DNA of 51,218 nucleotides from Glycomyces arizonensis DSM 44726 (GTDB taxonomy: Bacteria > Actinomycetota > Actinomycetes > Mycobacteriales > Micromonosporaceae). Shown here in pieces: positions 25,451 to 33,639 of the stretch. Under the pieces are notes generated by a model that worked only from the letters and a program-made list of their open reading frames with translations, ran no database searches and had not been told where the DNA came from. The first letter of the stretch is position 1. Each line of letters begins with the position of its first letter. The stretch is taken from positions 1-51,218 of the forward strand of contig NZ_AXWO01000034.1 in NCBI RefSeq assembly GCF_000482705.1, given 5' to 3'. The translations under genes were made by a program, and so were the position numbers.

Positions 25451-25947
25451 TAACTTCACTCACCGTTCCCTACGTCGACGTCTCGGCCGGATCGCTGACG
25501 TTCCGCCCGGACGCCCCCTCGATGCCCGTGCTCGACCAGATCGACCGCGACGCCGGACCCCTCCGGCTGTCGCTGCGGCTGCTCGGCGCCAGCCACCAGG
25601 CCGTCGTCGCCACCCCCGACGGGCTCATCGCCGAGACCCTCGCCTACCGCGACGACCTCGCGCCCGACCTGCCCGAGCAGTTCAGCCAGCGCGTCGGCGC
25701 CTGGCAGCACCGCTACACGTGTGCCGTCGAGCACCTCACCGTGCCCGAGCTGCGCGCCCGCGTGCGGGAGCTGCACGCCCGGAGCGAGGAGGACGATCTC
25801 CTCATCGGCGTGTTCGGCGACCGGCCCGACGCGGTCACGGCCCTGGAGGTCACGGGCACCGCGCCGCTGACCTGGCGCACCGTCCACACCTATCCGCAGC
25901 ACGGCCAGACCGTGACCACCACCGGCGTCGTCGCGCCCGTAGGCTGA
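25447..25947 (+). CDS. DUF2617 family protein
   Basis: A 166-aa soluble protein that opens LITSLTVPYVDVSAGSLTF and contains LRLLGASHQAVV, both conserved in DUF2617. The start is a TTG fused to the previous stop in a TTGA overlap; this is the only start that keeps the conserved N-terminus, so translation is probably coupled. Family function is unknown. Its place inside the DUF4178-DUF4247-DUF350-SpeE operon suggests a role in the same modification or stress pathway. Confidence 0.85.
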   Translation: MITSLTVPYVDVSAGSLTFRPDAPSMPVLDQIDRDAGPLRLSLRLLGASHQAVVATPDGLIAETLAYRDDLAPDLPEQFSQRVGAWQHRYTCAVEHLTVPELRARVRELHARSEEDDLLIGVFGDRPDAVTALEVTGTAPLTWRTVHTYPQHGQTVTTTGVVAPVG

Positions 25948-25977
25948 GCACGACACCACCACTCGAAGGACACATCC

Positions 25978-26442
25978 ATGCACACCAACGGCGACGAACC
26001 GGCCCCTCGCCGCTCGAGCGGCCTGAACTGGAAGCACTGGACGGTCATCGGCGTCGTACTCGCCCTGTGCTGCGGCGGCCTGGCATTCACCATGGTCGAC
26101 TTCAGCAACCCGACCGGTTACATCCAGAGCACCTACACCCGCGCCTCGAACCTCGACGAGGGCGGCGGCAAGGCCTACACCTCGTCGCTGTCCCCCGCCA
26201 GCGTCGCCGACGACATCGACGACGCCGAGGAGGCCAGGGACGAGCGCAAGAAGGGCGACACCTACTTCCTGCAGTACAAGGACAACATCGTGTCCGTCGA
26301 GCCCTACCGGAACGGCTCGAAGATCCTGCTGTTCAAGTACCGCGACGGCTACCACCACTACTCATCCGTGTTCCTCCTGTGGGGCTGGTCGTCCTCGCCC
26401 CCGTCGCCGTTCCGGGGCGGCGGCCCCGGCAGCGGCAAATAA
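25978..26442 (+). CDS. DUF4247 family protein, membrane-anchored
   Basis: A 154-aa protein with a short cytoplasmic head, one membrane helix (WTVIGVVLALCCGGLAF, about residues 21-37) and an outward domain. The region GDTYFLQYKDNIVSVEPYRNG is a typical DUF4247 segment, and the tail is Ser/Pro/Gly-rich. The ATG at 25978 has GAAGGA upstream. The outward domain may contact the product of the operon's enzyme at the cell surface, but that is inference. Confidence 0.8.
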   Translation: MHTNGDEPAPRRSSGLNWKHWTVIGVVLALCCGGLAFTMVDFSNPTGYIQSTYTRASNLDEGGGKAYTSSLSPASVADDIDDAEEARDERKKGDTYFLQYKDNIVSVEPYRNGSKILLFKYRDGYHHYSSVFLLWGWSSSPPSPFRGGGPGSGK

Positions 26443-26469
26443 GCCCGAAACAACCTGAAAGGCAGCCTC

Positions 26470-26895
26470 ATGTTCGAAGACTTCGGCAACGCCGTCGCCG
26501 GCGCCCTCGCCTACAGCGCCGTCGGCATCGCGCTGATGGTGCTCGGCTTCTTCATCGTCGACTGGCTCACCCCCGGCAAGCTCGGCGAGCTCATCTGGTC
26601 CGAGCGCAACCGCAACGCGGCGCTCCTGCTGGCCTCCAACACCCTCGGCGTGGGGCTGATCGTGGTCGGCGCGATCTGGGCCTCCGAGGGGAACCTGGCC
26701 GAGGGCATCGTCTCCACGCTGGTGTTCGGCGTGATCGGACTGGTCGCCATGGCGGTCGCGTTCATCGTGCTGGACCTGCTGACGCCCGGCAAGCTCGGCG
26801 ACATCGTCTGCTCCGACGAGACTCAGCCCGCGGTGTGGGTGAACTCGGCGATGCACCTGGCATTGGGCGGCGTCATCGCCATGGCTTTGTCTTGA
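26470..26895 (+). CDS. DUF350 family membrane protein
   Basis: A 141-aa protein with four membrane segments arranged as two similar halves. Each half contains a motif like DWLTPGKLGELIW and DLLTPGKLGDIVC, with an acidic residue before the TPGKLG turn; this internal repeat is the DUF350 hallmark. DUF350 proteins often co-occur with SpeE-like and PspA-linked genes. A role in membrane integrity is inferred. Its ATG at 26470 has an AAAGG site. Its stop overlaps the start of the next gene in TTGA. Confidence 0.88.
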   Translation: MFEDFGNAVAGALAYSAVGIALMVLGFFIVDWLTPGKLGELIWSERNRNAALLLASNTLGVGLIVVGAIWASEGNLAEGIVSTLVFGVIGLVAMAVAFIVLDLLTPGKLGDIVCSDETQPAVWVNSAMHLALGGVIAMALS

Positions 26896-28481
26896 GCGCG
26901 CAGGCCGCGCCCGCACCGTCCGAGGCCGCGAAAGCGGCGCCGAAGCGGGGCCGGTTCGCCCGGACCGGCCTGCTCGCGGCGGCGTTCACGGTCTCGGCGT
27001 GCGGGCTGGTCTATGAGCTGGCGCTGATCACGCTCGGCTCGTACCTGGTGGGCAACACCGCGACGCAGGCGTCGATCGTGCTGAGCGTCATGGTGTTCGC
27101 GATGGGCCTGGGCGCTCTGGGGGCGAAGCCGTTCCAGAGGCGCCCGGCGCTGTCGTTCGCCGTCATCGAGCTCGCGCTCGCCTTCCTGGGCGGGTTCAGC
27201 GTTCTGCTGCTGTACGCGGCGTTCGCGTTCACCAGCCTCTACAGCCTGCCGCTGGTGGCGGTGGCGTTCGTGATCGGCCTGCTGGTCGGGGCGGAGATCC
27301 CGCTGCTGATGGAGCTGCTCCAGCGCATCAGGAAGCAGGCGGCCGGGGCGGCGGTGGCCGATTTGAACGCCGCGGACTACCTGGGCGGCCTGATCGGCGG
27401 CCTGGCGTTCCCGTTCCTGCTGCTGCCGGTGTTCGGGCAGATCAGGGGCGCGCTGCTGGTCGGCGCGGTCAACGCGGTGGCGGGCGTCGTGCTGGTGTTC
27501 GTCCTGTTCCGCGGCGACCTGTCGAAGGCGTCGAAGCAGCTGCTGGCAGTGGCGGCGGGGGTCATGGCGGTGCTGCTGGTGGGGGCGTTCGTCTACACCG
27601 ACCGGTTCGAGACGGCCGCGCGGCAGGCGCTGTACGAGGACCCGATCGTCTACAGCCAGGACTCGCAGTACCAGCAGGTGGTGCTGACCGAGTCGGCCTC
27701 GCCGTTCGGCGAGAACGACCTGCGGCTGTACCTCAACGGCGACCTTCAATTCTCCTCAGTGGATGAATACCGGTACCACGAGGCGCTGGTGCACCCGGTC
27801 ATGGACGGCCCGCGCGGCGACGTCCTCGTCCTGGGCGGCGGCGACGCGCTGGCGCTGCGGGAGATCCTCAAGTACCCCGACGTCGAGTCGGTGACCCTGG
27901 TCGACCTCGACGAGGCCGTCACGGACCTGGCTCGCGACTTCGACGACCTCGTGGAGCTCAACGGCGACGCCCTGAGCGACCCGCGGGTGCGCGTGGTGAA
28001 CGCGGACGCCTTCACGTGGCTGCGCGAGCACGGCGGGGCCTACGACGTGATCGTGGTCGACATGCCCGACGCGGACTCGACGGAGACGGCGAAGCTGTAC
28101 TCGGTGGAGTTCTACGCGCTGGCCGGGGCCCACCTGAGCGAGGAGGGGCGCATGGTCGTGCAGAGCGGCTCGCCGTACTTCGCCCCCAAGACCTACTGGA
28201 CGATCGCCGCGACGCTCGGGGAGGCCGGCTACGCGTCGACGCCCTACTGGGTCTCGGTGCCCTCGTTCGGCGACTGGGGCTTCCTCGCGGTGCAGGCGTC
28301 GGGGACGGCGCCGGAGCTCTCGCTGGACGAGAGCGTGGGGCCGTTCAGGTCCCTGACGCCCGAGCTGCTCGAAGCGGCCCAGGTCTTCCAGCCCGACCGG
28401 GACCGGATGGACATGGAGCCGTCGACGCTCATGCACCCGATCATCCTGGAGATCGTGAAGGACGAGTGGCGCAACTACTGA
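26892..28481 (+). CDS. Membrane-embedded spermidine synthase-like aminopropyltransferase
   Basis: A 529-aa fusion. The N-terminal 220 residues hold about seven membrane helices, including TLGSYLVGNTATQASIVLSV; the C-terminal half is a spermidine-synthase-type Rossmann domain with VLVLGGGDALALREI (about residues 311-325), the acidic VDLDEAV strand end, and the substrate loop DMPDADSTETAKLYS. Soluble SpeE has GGGDG; here the last Gly is Ala. Such membrane SpeE-like proteins are annotated polyamine aminopropyltransferases, but their true acceptor is not established. It starts at a TTG inside TTGA with the DUF350 stop, the second such coupling in this operon. Confidence 0.88.
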   Translation: MSAQAAPAPSEAAKAAPKRGRFARTGLLAAAFTVSACGLVYELALITLGSYLVGNTATQASIVLSVMVFAMGLGALGAKPFQRRPALSFAVIELALAFLGGFSVLLLYAAFAFTSLYSLPLVAVAFVIGLLVGAEIPLLMELLQRIRKQAAGAAVADLNAADYLGGLIGGLAFPFLLLPVFGQIRGALLVGAVNAVAGVVLVFVLFRGDLSKASKQLLAVAAGVMAVLLVGAFVYTDRFETAARQALYEDPIVYSQDSQYQQVVLTESASPFGENDLRLYLNGDLQFSSVDEYRYHEALVHPVMDGPRGDVLVLGGGDALALREILKYPDVESVTLVDLDEAVTDLARDFDDLVELNGDALSDPRVRVVNADAFTWLREHGGAYDVIVVDMPDADSTETAKLYSVEFYALAGAHLSEEGRMVVQSGSPYFAPKTYWTIAATLGEAGYASTPYWVSVPSFGDWGFLAVQASGTAPELSLDESVGPFRSLTPELLEAAQVFQPDRDRMDMEPSTLMHPIILEIVKDEWRNY

Positions 28482-28510
28482 GGCGCGGTTGGTATCGTCG
28501 TGCGAACGAG

Positions 28511-28537
28511 CCTCAGCAGCCACTCCCGTCGCTGAGG
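28511..28537 (+). terminator. Short hairpin after the SpeE-like gene
   Basis: CCTCAGC (28511-28517) pairs with GCTGAGG (28531-28537) over a 13-nt loop, 30 bp after the operon's last stop. It is short for a terminator and may only be partial, so read-through into the next membrane-protein gene is possible. Confidence 0.35.
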
Positions 28538-28557
28538 CGCCAGACTCAGGAGCGACC

Positions 28558-28989
28558 ATGCACCCCACCCACCCCCAGCAGGCCCCTGCGCTGATCACGG
28601 TCCGGCACAAGCCGTCCAACAGCGTGCTGTTCATCGTCTTCGGCTCGGTCCTGCTGGCGCTCAGCCTGGCGCTGCTGTTCGCCGACCGGTTCTCCGTGTG
28701 GATCGCCATCGGCCCGCTGTTCATCGTCGCGGGCATCCTGTCCCGCTCGGCGCCGTTCATGACCTTCGACATCGCACAGGGGAACCTGTACATGCACAAC
28801 CTGTTCGGCGGCCGGGTCCGCAAGTGGGGGGCGATCAAGAGCGAGCGGATCGTCTTCGACGGCGCGAACCTCGTGCGCCTGCGCGCCGACGGCACGCAGA
28901 AGAAGGTCCGCACCTCCGCGGGCCGCCCCGAGGACGTCCAGTACCTCCAGCAGACCGTGTGGTCGCTCCAGCAGCGCCCGCCCGCCTGA
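28558..28989 (+). CDS. Small membrane protein, unknown function
   Basis: A 143-aa protein with a proline-rich start, two adjacent membrane helices (about residues 22-41 and 46-63) and a cytoplasmic beta-rich tail (FDIAQGNLYMHNLFGGRVRK). The overall shape resembles membrane-anchored PH-like domains, which is only a shape argument. The ATG at 28558 has AGGAG six bases upstream. It follows the SpeE-like gene on the same strand and might be a sixth member of that operon, with a weak hairpin between them. Confidence 0.75.
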   Translation: MHPTHPQQAPALITVRHKPSNSVLFIVFGSVLLALSLALLFADRFSVWIAIGPLFIVAGILSRSAPFMTFDIAQGNLYMHNLFGGRVRKWGAIKSERIVFDGANLVRLRADGTQKKVRTSAGRPEDVQYLQQTVWSLQQRPPA

Positions 28990-28993
28990 GCGG

Positions 28994-29908
28994 TCATTGG
29001 AGGGCTTCGACGAGGGTGTCCGCGAGGGACCTGGCGTATTCGCCGTCGGGGTCGTAATCGGGGTCGAAGACCGTCAGGTCGAGCCCCGCGCACCGCTCGT
29101 CGGCGGCGCAGGTCGTGATGATCTGGCTCAGCTCCCCCAGCGAGATGCCGCCGGGCGCGGGGCCGTCCACGGCGGGCATCACCGAGGGGTCGAGGACGTC
29201 GGCGTCGACGTGGAGCCAGAACGTGGCCACCTCGCCCACGGCGTCGAGGGCCCATTCGGCGGAGCGGCCGACGCCTCCGGCGCGCAATTCGGGGACGGTG
29301 CGCATGCCGACGCCGGTGGCCTCCAGTTCGACGCGGTGCGTGTCGTCGGTGCGCAGGCCGAGCATGACCAGGTGGTCGGTGTCCACGTACGGGCGCAGGC
29401 CGCCGATGTCGGTCAGGTCCGGCTGGCCGCGGCCGGTCGCCAGGGCGAGCTCCTCGGCGGCGGCCGCGCCGACGTACTTGGAGTTGCCCGGGTGCCTGAA
29501 GTCGGAGTGGGCATCGACGAATATGAGCCCTCGTGTCCTCCCGTCGCGCTCGGAGCGGCGCCGGGCCGCCAGGACGGGGCCGAGCATGACCGAGCAGTCG
29601 CCGCCGAGCACCAGCGGGAATCGGCGTTCGCGCCACAGCCGCTCGACGCGATCGGCGAGCCGCCTGGTGTATTCGGCGATGGCCTTCGCCTGGCCGACGC
29701 CGTCGCCGGGCCGCCAGCCGGAGGCGTCGAACCGGGGCGGCGTCAGGCAGCCCGCGTCGAGCGCTCCCAGCCGGTGGAGGAGGCGGTGGTCGCGCAGCGC
29801 CCCCGGCGCCTTCGCGCAGCCGGGGACGGTGTGCTGGGTCGGCGGGCGCAGGCCGAGGTTCGACGGTGCGTCGAGTACGGCGACGCGCTTGGACCTGGTC
29901 ATCGCCAA
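28994..29908 (-). CDS. Arginase/agmatinase family ureohydrolase
   Basis: A 304-aa manganese-dependent hydrolase of the ureohydrolase fold. Metal-binding segments are VLGGDCSVML (about residues 100, Cys where arginases have His), FVDAHSDF (about 129-136) and HVDADVLDP (about 236-244). The family cleaves guanidino groups such as arginine, agmatine or formimidoglutamate; which one is unclear. The TTG at 29908 has GGAGGT five bases upstream and is preferred over the ATG at 29902. It converges on the preceding membrane gene with only 4 bp between stops. Being next to a SpeE-like operon invites a polyamine link, but there is no shared transcript. Confidence 0.88.
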   Translation of the reverse strand: MAMTRSKRVAVLDAPSNLGLRPPTQHTVPGCAKAPGALRDHRLLHRLGALDAGCLTPPRFDASGWRPGDGVGQAKAIAEYTRRLADRVERLWRERRFPLVLGGDCSVMLGPVLAARRRSERDGRTRGLIFVDAHSDFRHPGNSKYVGAAAAEELALATGRGQPDLTDIGGLRPYVDTDHLVMLGLRTDDTHRVELEATGVGMRTVPELRAGGVGRSAEWALDAVGEVATFWLHVDADVLDPSVMPAVDGPAPGGISLGELSQIITTCAADERCAGLDLTVFDPDYDPDGEYARSLADTLVEALQ

Positions 29909-30047
29909 CGCTCACCTCCCCCGGCCCGGGCTCGGCCGATCTGCGCGCCGCAGATGTCGGCTCGGCCGGTCACGCTAGCTAATCACAGCGGACACCGCGT
30001 GACCAGGATCGGTGTTCTGAATGTCGTCTCTGTGTGCAAATGTTCTG

Positions 30048-30953
30048 TCAGAACAGGACCGAGGAGAGCTTGCGGCGGGCCTTGGTGACGGCCGGGTCGT
30101 CGGGCCCGGCGATGCTGAACAGCTCCACCAGGCGCTTGCGGACGCGCTCGCGGTCCTCGCCCGCGAGGCGGGCGACCTGCTCGATGAGGCGGTCGTAGGC
30201 CTCCTCGGCCTGGCCGGAGAGGATCTGGAGGTCGGCGGCGGCCAAGGCGGCGTCGACGCTGCCGGGATCGGCGTCGGCGATGCGGACGGCGTCCTGCGGC
30301 AGGGCCCCGGCGCGGCGCAGCATCCGCACCTGAGCGAGGCCGGACTCGGCCTCGAACGACCCGGGGTTGTTCTTGAGGTACTTGTCGAAGGCGGTCTCGG
30401 CGGCGTCGAGGTTGCCGTTGACCATGTGGTCCTCGGCGAGCGCCAGCTCGGGGTCGACCTGCTGGGGGACGTCGACCCCGGCGGCCTGGGCGAGCTTCGC
30501 GATCCACTGGCGCAGGCCCTGCTCGGTCTGCGGGCCCTGGACGAGGTCGACGGGGCGGCCCCCGGCGATGGCGACGACGGCGGGCAGCGTCTGGAGCTGG
30601 AGGGCGGCGGCGAGCTGCTGGTTGTACTGCACGTCGGCCTTGGCCAGGGTCCAGGCGCCGCCGTCGGCGTGGGCGAGGCGCTGGAGCAGGTCGCGGGCCT
30701 CGACGCTCTCGGGGGCCTGGTCGGCCCAGAAGACGACGACGACGAGCGTGTTCAGCGACCGCTCGAGGACTTCGCTCTGGACGGTGGCGTCGGTGACGTC
30801 GAGCGCGACGACGCCGGGCGCGGCGCCGGGGGCACCGCCCGGGGCAGCGGCACCCGGCTGCTGGGCCGCGGCGTGCTGCTGCTGTTGCTGGGCGGCGAGG
30901 GCGCTCAGGTCAACGGCGCTGCCGGAGAATCGTGACGGTACGTTGTCGCTCAT
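30048..30953 (-). CDS. Thioredoxin-fold/TPR co-chaperone (YbbN/CnoX-like)
   Basis: A 301-aa protein with a low-complexity Gln/Ala/Pro/Gly-rich segment (about residues 20-48), a thioredoxin-like domain (about 50-160) and C-terminal tetratricopeptide-like helices (LALAEDHMVNGNLDAAETAF onward). The active-site position reads FWADQAPES, with no Cys, so it cannot do thiol redox chemistry and is probably a holdase/co-chaperone like E. coli YbbN. The ATG at 30953 is used. Rest of family length is normal. Confidence 0.88.
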   Translation of the reverse strand: MSDNVPSRFSGSAVDLSALAAQQQQQHAAAQQPGAAAPGGAPGAAPGVVALDVTDATVQSEVLERSLNTLVVVVFWADQAPESVEARDLLQRLAHADGGAWTLAKADVQYNQQLAAALQLQTLPAVVAIAGGRPVDLVQGPQTEQGLRQWIAKLAQAAGVDVPQQVDPELALAEDHMVNGNLDAAETAFDKYLKNNPGSFEAESGLAQVRMLRRAGALPQDAVRIADADPGSVDAALAAADLQILSGQAEEAYDRLIEQVARLAGEDRERVRKRLVELFSIAGPDDPAVTKARRKLSSVLF

Positions 30954-31015
30954 GGTCGTGATTTTCCCATTCCGGTTGGTGACCTGCGTTCGGGGATGCG
31001 GCGGTGTGGGCCCGG

Positions 31016-31480
31016 TCAGCCCCGGCCGGCGGCCTCGTCGCGTCCTTTGACGGCGAGCCGGTCGGCCCGTTCGTTGCCGGGGTCGCCCGCGTGGCCGCGC
31101 ACCCAGCGCCAGTCGACGTCGTGGGGCGCGGCGGCCTCGTCGAGCCGCCGCCACAGGTCGGCGTTCTTGACCGGCAGCTTCTGCGAGTTGATCCAGCCGT
31201 TGCGCTTCCAGCCGTCCATCCAGGACATGATGCCGTTGCGGACGTACGAGGAGTCGGTGTAGAGGACGACCGTCATGGGGCGCTTGAGGGTCTCCAGCGC
31301 CTGGATGGCGGCGGTGAGCTCCATCCGGTTGTTCGTGGTGGCCTTCTCGGAGCCGTAGAGCTCCTTCTCGTGTCCGCCCCACTTGAAGTAGGCGCCCCAG
31401 CCGCCCGGGCCTGGGTTGCCCGAGCAGGCGCCGTCGGTGTAGATGACGGCGATGTCCTCGTGATCGTCCGATTTCGGCAT
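31016..31480 (-). CDS. rnhA: Ribonuclease HI
   Basis: A 154-aa enzyme that cuts the RNA strand of RNA-DNA hybrids. The catalytic acid residues are visible in [16 protein letters not shown] (Asp16), NNRMELTA (Glu about 54), YTDSSYV (Asp about 76) and the C-terminal [12 protein letters not shown] with His and Asp. The ATG at 31480 has no Shine-Dalgarno sequence but has TAGGCT seven bases upstream, so the message is probably leaderless. Confidence 0.96.
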   Translation of the reverse strand: MPKSDDHEDIAVIYTDGACSGNPGPGGWGAYFKWGGHEKELYGSEKATTNNRMELTAAIQALETLKRPMTVVLYTDSSYVRNGIMSWMDGWKRNGWINSQKLPVKNADLWRRLDEAAAPHDVDWRWVRGHAGDPGNERADRLAVKGRDEAAGRG

Positions 31481-31493
31481 GATCGCAAGCCTA
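31481..31493 (-). promoter_or_regulatory. Leaderless -10 element of rnhA
   Basis: On the minus strand TAGGCT (31488-31493) lies seven bases before the rnhA ATG. The sequence TAGGCTTGCG-N-TC-start is nearly identical to that before the TetR gene at 5582. Confidence 0.5.
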
Positions 31494-31545
31494 ACCCGCC
31501 CGCGGCGGCCCCGCTCCGCCGCCGGGCCGCCGTGTCGGGCACGGC

Positions 31546-32130
31546 TCAGCCGGTGAGGGCGAGGGTGGCCTCGATGCCGAGGAAGACACCGATGACGATG
31601 AAGACGACGGCCGAGCCCCAGCGGATGAACCGCTCGGGGATGTGCCTGGCGACCCAGGCGCCGGCGAAGACGGCGAGGAGGTCGGCGGCGAGCATGCCTG
31701 CGGTGGCGCCGATCCACACGCCCCAGGGGTTGTTCTGGCTGCCGAGGGCCATCGACAGGATCATGGTCTTGTCGCCCAGCTCGGCCAGGAGCATCGCGCC
31801 GATGACGGTGAGCAGGCCGGACCGGCGCTCCTTGACGGCGTGCTCGTCGTCATCGTCGTCCTCGCCGCGCAGGGCCCACAGGCCGAAGCCGATGAACAGG
31901 ACGGCGGCGGCGAGGCGGATCCAATCGGTGGGCAGGAAGTTGCCGAGAGCGGCGCCGACGCCGACGGAGAGGCCGATGAGGATCGCGATGGCGATGAACA
32001 TGCCGAGGATGACGCTGCGGAGCCGGTAGCGGGTGGCGAAGGTGAGGGCCATGAGCTGGCTCTTGTCACCCATCTCGCCGACGAAGATGGCGCCGAAGCC
32101 GAGCCCGACGGCGGTGAAGAGTGCTTCCAT
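31546..32130 (-). CDS. TMEM165/GDT1-family manganese exporter
   Basis: A 194-aa membrane protein with six helices in two halves. Each half carries the family motif: EMGDKSQ (about residues 19-25) and ELGDKTM (about 116-122). A cytoplasmic linker of Asp residues and charged segments lies between the halves. Members export Mn2+ or Ca2+; bacterial ones such as MneA remove excess manganese. The leader contains a yybP-ykoY riboswitch, which senses Mn2+, supporting that function. The ATG at 32130 has GGGAGGA upstream. Confidence 0.93.
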   Translation of the reverse strand: MEALFTAVGLGFGAIFVGEMGDKSQLMALTFATRYRLRSVILGMFIAIAILIGLSVGVGAALGNFLPTDWIRLAAAVLFIGFGLWALRGEDDDDDEHAVKERRSGLLTVIGAMLLAELGDKTMILSMALGSQNNPWGVWIGATAGMLAADLLAVFAGAWVARHIPERFIRWGSAVVFIVIGVFLGIEATLALTG

Positions 32131-32190
32131 AGGGGCTGTCCTCCCAGTTCACGGCCGGGAGAGGGCAGCGCTGACCTCGACCCGGCGGAT

Positions 32191-32286
32191 TGCCTTGGTC
32201 GAAGGTCTCGCTCGCCTCCTCGCGGAGGCCGCACGGCCGGGCGGATTGCCAGTGTGTCGACCGCGACGTTGGGAGCTACTCCCCTT
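32191..32286 (-). ncRNA. yybP-ykoY manganese riboswitch
   Basis: The minus-strand leader of the TMEM165/GDT1 gene contains the 5' element AAGGGGAGTAGCTCCC (32271-32286), the internal GTCGACAC and CTGGCAATCCGCC, a variable GC-rich stem, and the 3' element GAGACCTTCGACCAAGG (within 32191-32209). GGGGAGUAG followed by a distal GAGACC is the diagnostic pattern of the yybP-ykoY motif, an RNA that binds Mn2+ and turns on efflux genes. Boundaries are approximate. Confidence 0.88.
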
Positions 32287-32298
32287 CTGCGCGCTCGA

Positions 32299-33522
32299 CT
32301 ATACGCCGTCCCTCGATGCGGCGGCCGCGACCGGCTCGTGAGGTGCCCCACGGTCGGGGCGGCGCAGGACCCGGCGCATGGTGATCGGGCCCGCCGCGAG
32401 GGTGAAGACCGACAGGGCCGCGGGCACCATCAGGCCGATGGTGAGGTTCGTGCCTTCGGCGAGGTAGCCGATGGCGGCCGGGCCGAGGAGGAGCCCGGCG
32501 CCGCCGGACATGGACATCACGGCGATCTGCGAGGGCGAGCCTCCGGCCTCGCCGATGGCGCTGAACAGGACCGGGACGATGATGGCGATGCCGCACCCGG
32601 CGAGGATCCATCCGGCCCAGGCGAGCGGGAGGCCGCCGACCGCACCGGAGGCGAGGACGAGGGCGTACCCGGCGGTGGCGGCCGCACCGGCCCAGAACAT
32701 CGTGGGCCCGGGGCCGAGTCGGGCGCGGATGGGGTCGCCCGCCAGGCGCAGGACGGTCATGACGCAGCCGAACACGGTGTAGGACAGGGGCGCGAGGGCG
32801 GCGTCGGCGTCGAGGACGCGGGCGGCGTGGAGGTTGGCCCAGTCGCTCGCGCCCGACTCGATGAGGGTCCCTGCGGCGCCGAGGGCGAACATCGCCGCGA
32901 GCAGGCCCGCGCCGATGCGCCCCGCGCGTCCCGAGGCGCCGCCCGTCGCCTCGCTCGGGGGCGGCAGCAGCGGCCGCGCGAAACCGGCGAACGCGGCCGC
33001 GGAGGCGATCCCGGCGGTGACCAGCATGGCCTCGCTGCCCAGGCCCATGGTGAGGCCGAAGGAGGTGAGCGCTCCGGCGGCGGCGCCGCCGAGGCTCCAG
33101 AAGCCGTGGAAGGACGAGATGATGGGCCGCCCGTAATAGTGTTCGAGCTCGACGGAGTGGGCGTTGGTGCCGACTTCGACGAAGCTGACGCCGAGGCCGT
33201 AGACGACGGCGCCCGCCAGGAGCGTCTCGTAGGTGGGCGCGATGGCGGGGGCGACGAGCGCGAGCTGCGTGAACGGCCCGATCCAGCGGAGCAGTCGTCT
33301 TGTGGTGATCTTGTCGGCGATCCTGCCCGCGATGAACATGGTGCCGAGGCCGACGACCTGGATGAGCAGCAGCACGGTGCCGAGCCGGGCCTCGCCGAGG
33401 CCGAGGCGGGCGTCCACGGAGGGGAGCGCGGCGGCCCAGGCGCCCATGACGAAGCCGGAGGTGGCGAAGCATCCGAAGACGCCGATCCTGGCGCGCCTGA
33501 GGCCGGCGGTGTCGGGATTCAT
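32299..33522 (-). CDS. MFS transporter (sugar-type)
   Basis: A 407-aa major facilitator with twelve predicted helices. It starts MNPDTAGLRRARIGVFGCFA and carries the loop 2-3 motif GRIADKITTRRLL. The SFHGFWSLGGAAAGAL segment resembles a fucose/YbjJ-like subgroup of MFS permeases. The ATG at 33522 has AGGA six bases upstream. It is divergent from a ROK regulator, and a dyad between them probably controls both, so the substrate is likely a sugar or sugar derivative. Direction of transport is unknown. Confidence 0.88.
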   Translation of the reverse strand: MNPDTAGLRRARIGVFGCFATSGFVMGAWAAALPSVDARLGLGEARLGTVLLLIQVVGLGTMFIAGRIADKITTRRLLRWIGPFTQLALVAPAIAPTYETLLAGAVVYGLGVSFVEVGTNAHSVELEHYYGRPIISSFHGFWSLGGAAAGALTSFGLTMGLGSEAMLVTAGIASAAAFAGFARPLLPPPSEATGGASGRAGRIGAGLLAAMFALGAAGTLIESGASDWANLHAARVLDADAALAPLSYTVFGCVMTVLRLAGDPIRARLGPGPTMFWAGAAATAGYALVLASGAVGGLPLAWAGWILAGCGIAIIVPVLFSAIGEAGGSPSQIAVMSMSGGAGLLLGPAAIGYLAEGTNLTIGLMVPAALSVFTLAAGPITMRRVLRRPDRGAPHEPVAAAASRDGV

Positions 33523-33542
33523 GTGGGTCCTAGCGGTTGTTT

Positions 33543-33559
33543 TGTTCTTACTGAGAACA
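33543..33559. promoter_or_regulatory. Dyad operator between the MFS and ROK genes
   Basis: TGTTCT-N5-AGAACA is a perfect 6-bp inverted repeat in the 117-bp divergent region. On the minus strand a promoter TTGCGG, 17 bp, TATGTT lies just upstream, so the dyad covers the start of MFS transcription. The ROK protein encoded at 33640 is the natural candidate to bind it. Confidence 0.55.
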
Positions 33560-33639
33560 TAACATGGGGGAAGGCCGCCCGCAATGGCGATGCCGATGGC
33601 GGCGTCGCCCGTTTCGAAGGATGGGACATACTGCGTGCC

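Noticed and set aside
31642..33639. N-terminal extension of the ROK regulator running through the MFS and GDT1 regions
   Set aside because: The extension is antisense to two real genes and the riboswitch; ROK homology starts near 33640.
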